Shown here piece by piece: positions 5,671-9,617 of a DNA stretch of 9,617 nucleotides. Each line of letters begins with the position of its first letter. The stretch's first letter is position 1. The stretch spans positions 1 through 9,617 of the forward strand of contig CABQNF010000025.1 of NCBI GenBank assembly GCA_902465465.1. The letters run 5' to 3'. Under the pieces are notes generated by a model. That model was given only the letters and a program-made list of their open reading frames with translations. It was not told the DNA's origin and made no database searches. A program made the translations under genes and the position numbers. The DNA comes from an uncultured Collinsella sp. (lineage in GTDB: Bacteria > Actinomycetota > Coriobacteriia > Coriobacteriales > Coriobacteriaceae).

Positions 5671-5701
5671 AAAGCCCGGACCACATGGTTCGGGCTTTTT
5701 T
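5671..5701 (+). terminator. intrinsic terminator of the rubrerythrin gene
   Basis: AAAGCCCGGACC (5671-5682) pairs with GGTTCGGGCTTT (5687-5698) over 12 pairs, one of them G-U, around an ACAT loop. The right arm runs into a six-T tract. It begins 33 bases after the stop codon. No U-rich tail follows on the opposite strand, so it acts on plus-strand transcripts. Confidence 0.92.
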
Positions 5702-5767
5702 CGTGCCTCACGAACTTGTTAACGCCCTGAAATAGGACCGCCTTTGGCATCGGTTTCTCGTCAGAAA

Positions 5768-5890
5768 CTAAGTGAGTAGACTTTTTGGAACTTGCCGAGC
5801 AGACCATCCGTATTGCCTTATAAAGTCGCAGGTAAATGACTTGTTTCAAAACGGCCTGGTCGCCAAAGTGCCAAAAGCCTACTCACTTAG
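5768..5890. repeat. 123-bp inverted-end repeat, copy A
   Basis: The element begins CTAAGTGAGTAGACTTTTTG, and its other end, read in reverse complement, is CTAAGTGAGTAGGCTTTTGG. It is a direct copy of 7188-7310, of equal length and about 80% identical (98 of 123 by hand), with no gap. The block 5849-5872 is identical in both copies, while the middle differs most. Size and inverted ends suggest a MITE-like nonautonomous element. Its right end codes the last three codons and stop of the adjacent nuclease-like gene. A small hairpin (GTTTCT-CGTC-AGAAAC, 5753-5768) abuts the left end. No clear target duplication is seen. Confidence 0.8.
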
Positions 5891-7006
5891 AACCGCAGCC
5901 GTCCACGATTGAGCTGTTTTGTGTCTAACGGGCATCTTTCCGTCGATTACTCCCAATTTTGTCCAGTCAATGAATAGTTCAGACCGGAGTAATATCTCAG
6001 CCCTTTGCTCATCCGAGCTTTTATCACGATATTCAGCATCGAGCATCCTGCATATGGCCTTAACGATCGCGCGGAATCTATCCTCATCCGATATCTGTCT
6101 GTGTGTCAGGAGAAGCACATCGTAGCCCATGGCCTGAAGGGCCGTCATGCGGTCAGCGTCACGCAAGCCATCCCCTGCGCGTCCGTGCGAGGCCTTTCCC
6201 TGACATTCAATGGCCACCTGTCGCCTACCGTCCGGTGAAGAAAGAAGTAGGTCGATATATACACGGGACTTTCCCACAATCGCTCGAGCACTTGTGCCTA
6301 GCATCACTTCAACATTAAGCTCTATGTCGCAAAAACTTTCGCCTCCCAGGGATCGCGGCAGTGCAAGTAGCAAATACGCCTCGACCTCAAAAGGCGACGC
6401 GGCACCCAATGGAACGAGTTGCGATACCGCCATAAATCTATTGCCGTAACGCATCCCGCAAACATCTGAACAAAAACGGTCAAGGTCTCCGCCCAAAACC
6501 AAAGCGTCTCGACGCCATAAATTTGAGGCGGTGCCGTCCTCGGACGGGCAGCGCACCCAACCGAACGTTGTCGAAATCGCGCCCGAATCAATTGCACGCG
6601 AAAGCTCCGCCTCAAGTGCCGCCGGCAGGGCACACACCGCAAACAAGCCACACATCTCCGCCAATACCAAAAGAAGCTGAAGATCCGTCAGATGCCGCGA
6701 CATGATGAATGTCGTCAGTAGAGGAGATGTAACCAAAAACCCATGCTCCGTTTCCAGCACGGATTCCCTGGGGAGCTCACCAAGAAACAGCCGCTGCCTA
6801 ATGCTGGCAGGACAAGTCCGTTTGTTTCTCGTCCGAACCAATGTATACAACGGAAAACCGAGCGCGACCGCAGCCGTCGGGTTGCGGGCGAGATCATATC
6901 GCTGCCGGTCTTCTTCCGGTCGTGGAAGCGGCGGACACAAAGCGCGGACTTGAGGAGGCAAACGCCAGTACCTAAAAGCCGATATGTCACAAAGTAGATC
7001 CTTCAT
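5879..7006 (-). CDS. hypothetical protein with Vsr/DUF559-like nuclease fold in its C-terminal half
   Basis: The 375-residue protein (ATG at 7006; a GTG at 7012 would add two residues) has no visible Shine-Dalgarno. The C-terminal half shows the order expected of the Vsr/DUF559 branch of PD-(D/E)xK folds: SPFEVEAYLLLALP (205-218), VYIDLLL with D252, VAIECQGKASH with E267, Q269 and K271, then RDADRMTALQAMGYDVLLLT (282-301). The N-terminal half (SAFRYWRLPPQV, then LPRESVLETEHGFLVTSP) resembles the helix-rich front of AbiEi/DUF559-type proteins. Function is unknown; nuclease or antitoxin-like roles are both possible. Its last three codons and stop (LSE*) come from the end of repeat A, and a second copy of that repeat lies upstream, so it may sit on a repeat-bounded unit. 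Rare codons such as CGG, ATA and CTA are commoner than in the neighbours. Confidence 0.8.
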   Translation of the reverse strand: MKDLLCDISAFRYWRLPPQVRALCPPLPRPEEDRQRYDLARNPTAAVALGFPLYTLVRTRNKRTCPASIRQRLFLGELPRESVLETEHGFLVTSPLLTTFIMSRHLTDLQLLLVLAEMCGLFAVCALPAALEAELSRAIDSGAISTTFGWVRCPSEDGTASNLWRRDALVLGGDLDRFCSDVCGMRYGNRFMAVSQLVPLGAASPFEVEAYLLLALPRSLGGESFCDIELNVEVMLGTSARAIVGKSRVYIDLLLSSPDGRRQVAIECQGKASHGRAGDGLRDADRMTALQAMGYDVLLLTHRQISDEDRFRAIVKAICRMLDAEYRDKSSDEQRAEILLRSELFIDWTKLGVIDGKMPVRHKTAQSWTAAVLSE

Positions 7007-7047
7007 AGGCACAGGAAAACACGAATTTCAACCCAGTCAGTCACGCA

Positions 7048-7078
7048 TTGGCGCGAACGCACCAAAAATGGCGCCGAA
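7048..7078 (-). other. structured leader upstream of the nuclease-like gene
   Basis: In minus-strand RNA, TTGGTGC (7065-7059) pairs with GCGCCAA (7054-7048) around a GTTC loop, with one G-U pair. A competing pairing joins GGCGC (7075-7071) with GCGCC (7054-7050). The stem ends 42 bases before the ATG at 7006. It may be a leader structure or a leftover of a dispersed repeat. Confidence 0.35.
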
Positions 7079-7089
7079 CGGACTGCAAA

Positions 7090-7155
7090 GTTTTCAACAG
7101 CCCTCCCCAACTGGCCAAAAGCTTGCCGAGAGCTGGACGAAGCCCTGTTGAAAAC
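7090..7155. repeat. 66-bp element with 11-bp perfect inverted ends
   Basis: GTTTTCAACAG (7090-7100) and CTGTTGAAAAC (7145-7155) are exact inverted repeats around a 44-base centre. On the plus strand a seven-T run follows at 7160-7166. The centre contains CTTGCCGAG, also found near the left arm of repeat A. It lies between the nuclease-like gene and repeat B and may be another short nonautonomous element or a large hairpin. Confidence 0.5.
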
Positions 7156-7187
7156 CCCATTTTTTTCTCATGCAGGAGCTTTGCGCG

Positions 7188-7310
7188 GCAAGTGAGTAGA
7201 CTTTTTTGAACATCCCGAGCAGGCCGGTCATCCTGCTTTTCAAAACCGCAGGTAGATAGCTTGCTACAAAACGGCCTGGTCGCCAAAGTGCTAAAAGTCT
7301 ACTCGCTTAG
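7188..7310. repeat. 123-bp inverted-end repeat, copy B
   Basis: This is the second copy of the element at 5768-5890, in the same orientation. It begins GCAAGTGAGTAGACTTTTTT and ends, in reverse complement, CTAAGCGAGTAGACTTTTAG. The segment 7269-7292 is identical to copy A. It overlaps the 3' end of pdxR and provides that gene's last six codons and stop, read in a different frame from the one used in copy A. The two copies bracket about 1.3 kb holding the nuclease-like gene. Confidence 0.8.
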
Positions 7311-8739
7311 ATTGCAGAGTGCCCCCCATTAGCTGCAATTCCAAGGTAGTTAGTACTTTTGGACTCAGATCGTCATACTGGACAAGAATATGAGTTGAGT
7401 TTTCAGGGGCAGATGCGCCATCGGCACACCAAAAACAGTCACCGATATCGATAAAAGGGATGCTCGAGCGCGTGAGGGCCCGTGCAAAAGTGCTTCCGCC
7501 CGTTCCACGCTCCGCAACCACGGTGCAGTAAAGGCCCGCGTCCGCATGCTCGATCGAGACCTCCCCTGCCGGAAATGCCTTCCGTACAAGCGACGTCAGG
7601 CCATCACGCGCCTCACGAGCACGAACGCGCACGCGGTTCACATGTCGCTCGTAATCACCCGATTCCAGCAAACGCGCCAAAGCGACCTGATCAACAGAGC
7701 TCACCGACGAGGCGTAGAAACCAAGGTTGCGCCTAAACCGCTCCATTAACTCATCGGGCAACACCATGTACGCCAAACGCAACGCCGATGAAAGGCTCTT
7801 CGAAAACGTGTTGGTGTAGATAACCGACTGGGCGGCATCGATCGACGCGAGCGCGGGAATCGGCTTCCCGGCAAGGCGAAACTCACAATCAAAGTCATCT
7901 TCGATGAGATACCGACCTGGTCGCTCGGCGGCCCAGCTCAGAAGCGCATAGCGCCGCGCAATGCTCGTCACAAGGCCGGTCGGATACTGATGGGACGGCA
8001 TCAGGTGAAGGACATCGGTCCCGCTTTTCTGCAGAATGCTCAAGTCCACGCCCTCATCATCCAACGGGATATGTCGTACTTGGCAGCCCATAGCCTGATA
8101 AATGCGCGTCAGACGCAAATAGCCCGGGTCCTCAACGGCATACACCTTGTCAGCGCCAAGCAACTGAACCAACATGGTATCGAGCAGCTGGGCGCCTGCA
8201 CCGATAACAATGTTGTCGGGGTCGACATTCATGCCCCTCGTCCCACGCAGATGGTGAGCAATTGCGCGTCGCAGCCGAGCGGTGCCCTGCGCCGGTGCGG
8301 GCGAAAAGATCTCGCGCTCATCTTCGGATGCCAGCGTCGCCCGTAGTGCGCTTTGCCAAAGCCGCGCCGCCTCCAAAGCGGAAGGAGAAAGTGCATCGAA
8401 TCGCTCGACCTGTCCGTTGACATCATGCGCGCTGGGACCCGCAAAGGCGGCATCTCGGTCGATGCCTTCCGCAGCCGAAGCCAAAACCGGTGCATCCGGA
8501 AGCTCGCAAGCGTAGTAGCCACGACGTGGCATTGAGCAAATATAGCCCTCGGCAAGTAACTGGCTATATGCATTCTCGATGGTAATGACACTGATTCCCA
8601 GATGACTGGCAAAGGCGCGCTTAGACGGAAGATGCTCCCCCGCCGCAATACGGCCAGCAACAATATCATCTCGAATTTGCTGGTAAACATACTCATAGAG
8701 CGATGCTTCGCCGCGTTTTTCCAAATTGTAGTCAAGCAT
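7291..8739 (-). CDS. pdxR: PdxR, MocR-type transcription regulator of vitamin B6 synthesis
   Basis: The 482-residue protein has a GntR-type winged helix at about residues 10-80 (LYEYVYQQIRDDIVAGRI, LPSKRAFASHLGIS, LLAEGY, RRGYY), a linker, and a fold type I aminotransferase domain. PLP-site residues are visible: SHQYPTG (249-255), D281 in LIEDDFDCEF, the Schiff-base lysine K314 in TFSKSLSSALRL, and R321. MocR proteins of this kind bind PLP as effector, not as catalyst. PdxR activates pdxST when PLP is low and usually represses itself. Divergence from pdxS, 145 bases away, supports the name. The ATG at 8739 has AGGTGA seven bases upstream; a TTG at 8772 would extend the frame but has no site. 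The last six residues (SKRVDF) are encoded by repeat B. Confidence 0.9.
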   Translation of the reverse strand: MLDYNLEKRGEASLYEYVYQQIRDDIVAGRIAAGEHLPSKRAFASHLGISVITIENAYSQLLAEGYICSMPRRGYYACELPDAPVLASAAEGIDRDAAFAGPSAHDVNGQVERFDALSPSALEAARLWQSALRATLASEDEREIFSPAPAQGTARLRRAIAHHLRGTRGMNVDPDNIVIGAGAQLLDTMLVQLLGADKVYAVEDPGYLRLTRIYQAMGCQVRHIPLDDEGVDLSILQKSGTDVLHLMPSHQYPTGLVTSIARRYALLSWAAERPGRYLIEDDFDCEFRLAGKPIPALASIDAAQSVIYTNTFSKSLSSALRLAYMVLPDELMERFRRNLGFYASSVSSVDQVALARLLESGDYERHVNRVRVRAREARDGLTSLVRKAFPAGEVSIEHADAGLYCTVVAERGTGGSTFARALTRSSIPFIDIGDCFWCADGASAPENSTHILVQYDDLSPKVLTTLELQLMGGTLQSKRVDF

Positions 8740-8744
8740 GAGTT

Positions 8745-8800
8745 TATCACCTGACCATATCGAACCGTTCAATCTGGTATTAGTCTGACCTTGTTATTAT
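8745..8800. promoter_or_regulatory. pdxR-pdxS control region with direct repeats
   Basis: CTGACC occurs twice in the same orientation (8751-8756 and 8785-8790), 34 bases apart, each preceded by a related TAT-rich stretch (TATCAC, TATTAGT). MocR regulators such as GabR bind direct repeats at about this spacing. TATTAT (8795-8800) is a good -10 for pdxS without a good -35, as expected of an activated promoter. An alternative pdxS promoter is TTGTTA (8791-8796), 17 bases, then TATTTC (8814-8819). The first repeat overlaps the pdxR ribosome site region. Confidence 0.4.
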
Positions 8801-8884
8801 CTCGAAAACTGAGTATTTCGCCATACCCAGCTCCCCGATAGGATGTTCCGTCAAGCAATGCACATGCCAACCAAGGGAGCAACC

Positions 8885-9617
8885 ATGGCAGAACAGACCA
8901 GCAAGGCCGATCGCGTCAAACTCAATCGCGAGCTCGCGCAGATGCTCAAGGGCGGCGTCATCATGGACGTCACCACGCCCGAGCAGGCACGCATCGCCGA
9001 GGAGGCGGGCGCCTGCGCCGTCATGGCACTCGAGCGCATTCCGGCCGACATCCGCGCCGCAGGCGGCGTCTCGCGCATGAGCGACCCCAAGATGATCAAG
9101 GGCATCCAAGAGGCCGTCTCCATCCCTGTTATGGCCAAGTGCCGCATCGGTCACATCGTCGAGGCGCAGGTCCTTCAGGCCATCGAGATCGACTACATCG
9201 ATGAGTCCGAGGTTCTCTCCCCTGCCGATGACGTCTATCACATCGACAAGACCCAGTTTGACGTGCCGTTTGTCTGCGGCGCCCGCGATCTGGGCGAGGC
9301 GCTGCGCCGTGTTGCCGAGGGCGCCACGATGATCCGCACCAAGGGCGAGCCGGGCACGGGCGACGTCGTCCAGGCTGTACGCCACATGCGCAAGATCCAA
9401 AAGCAGATCCGTGACGTTGTTGCTCTGCGCGACGACGAGCTCTTTGAGGCAGCCAAGCAACTGCAGGTTCCGGTCGAGCTGGTGCGCGAGGTCCATGCCA
9501 CGGGCAAGCTTCCCGTTGTGAACTTTGCCGCCGGCGGCGTAGCGACCCCTGCCGACGCCGCGCTGATGATGCAACTGGGCGCCGAGGGCGTCTTTGTCGG
9601 CTCGGGCATCTTTAAGA
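8885..9617 (+). CDS. pdxS: pyridoxal 5'-phosphate synthase, synthase subunit PdxS (3' part missing)
   Basis: 244 codons are seen before the right edge; the family has about 290-300 residues, so roughly 50 are missing. PdxS is a cytosolic (beta/alpha)8 barrel that builds PLP from ribose 5-phosphate, glyceraldehyde 3-phosphate and ammonia supplied by the glutaminase PdxT. Key residues are present: D28 (VIMDVT), K85 (VMAKCRIGH), which binds the sugar, K153 (IRTKGEPGTGD), which carries the intermediate, and the phosphate-binding FAAGGVATPADAALMM and GSGIF segments. AGGGAG lies five bases before the ATG at 8885. It is divergent from pdxR; pdxT is expected just beyond the edge. Third positions are strongly G/C. 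Confidence 0.97.
   Translation, partial: MAEQTSKADRVKLNRELAQMLKGGVIMDVTTPEQARIAEEAGACAVMALERIPADIRAAGGVSRMSDPKMIKGIQEAVSIPVMAKCRIGHIVEAQVLQAIEIDYIDESEVLSPADDVYHIDKTQFDVPFVCGARDLGEALRRVAEGATMIRTKGEPGTGDVVQAVRHMRKIQKQIRDVVALRDDELFEAAKQLQVPVELVREVHATGKLPVVNFAAGGVATPADAALMMQLGAEGVFVGSGIFK

Noticed and set aside
5700..5714. TTCGTG-CCT-CACGAA hairpin after the rubrerythrin terminator
   Set aside because: Short, with no T-tract on either strand; probably chance or read-through structure.
7041..7286. 81-codon minus-strand frame between pdxR and the nuclease-like gene
   Set aside because: It starts with TTG inside repeat B, has no ribosome site and crosses the inverted-end element.
5768..7310. Classical composite transposon or insertion sequence
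   Set aside because: No transposase is encoded in or near the interval, the repeats are only 123 bp, and no target duplication is visible.
8780..9574. 264-codon minus-strand frame opposite pdxS
   Set aside because: Antisense shadow; low-complexity Leu/Asp/Gly composition mirrors the codons of pdxS.
1..9617. CRISPR array, tRNA or rRNA gene
   Set aside because: No regularly spaced repeats and no cloverleaf or rRNA-like stretch were recognised on either strand.

Overview
The window looks like chromosome of a high-GC anaerobic actinobacterium of the Coriobacteriia, most likely Collinsella or a relative. This is inferred from the gene mix (reverse rubrerythrin, iron-type alcohol dehydrogenase paired with an aldehyde dehydrogenase, MocR-type PdxR next to PdxS), a G/C-rich third-position bias and strong AGGAGG-like ribosome binding sites. 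No database search was possible. There are ten protein genes I trust (two cut by the window edges), one very small membrane-peptide gene, and no tRNA, rRNA, CRISPR array or transposase.

Left part (1-1785, all minus strand). The N-terminal part of a DUF2130-type coiled-coil protein runs off the left edge. Upstream of it is a three-gene run: a HIRAN-domain protein, a 59-residue charged protein, and a calcineurin-like metallophosphoesterase. The run ends in a clear intrinsic terminator, to which a 22-bp REP-like hairpin is joined directly after the stop codon.

Middle left (1786-2210). This stretch holds no ordinary gene but is densely structured. It has a 27-residue hydrophobic peptide gene on the minus strand whose Shine-Dalgarno sits in a hairpin. 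Two consecutive hairpins on the opposite strand overlap the 3' end of the peptide gene; one of them is complete only in plus-strand RNA. A 34-bp palindrome with a LexA-box-like core lies upstream. Together they suggest a type I toxin-antitoxin locus.

Centre (2211-5701). An alcohol dehydrogenase / aldehyde dehydrogenase operon (minus) is divergent from a reverse rubrerythrin (plus). The shared intergenic region carries two similar 18-bp operator-like palindromes resembling Rex boxes, which would tie the fermentative operon to NADH/NAD+ balance. The rubrerythrin has a good promoter, a structured leader and a strong terminator.

Right part (5702-9617). Two direct, equal-length (123-bp) copies of a repeat with about 20-bp inverted ends flank a gene for a 375-residue protein with a Vsr/DUF559-like nuclease fold in its C-terminal half. 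Each repeat copy supplies the stop codon of the minus-strand gene it touches. Next come pdxR (minus) and pdxS (plus, cut by the right edge). These are divergent across a 145-bp control region and control and carry out the DXP-independent route to pyridoxal 5'-phosphate.
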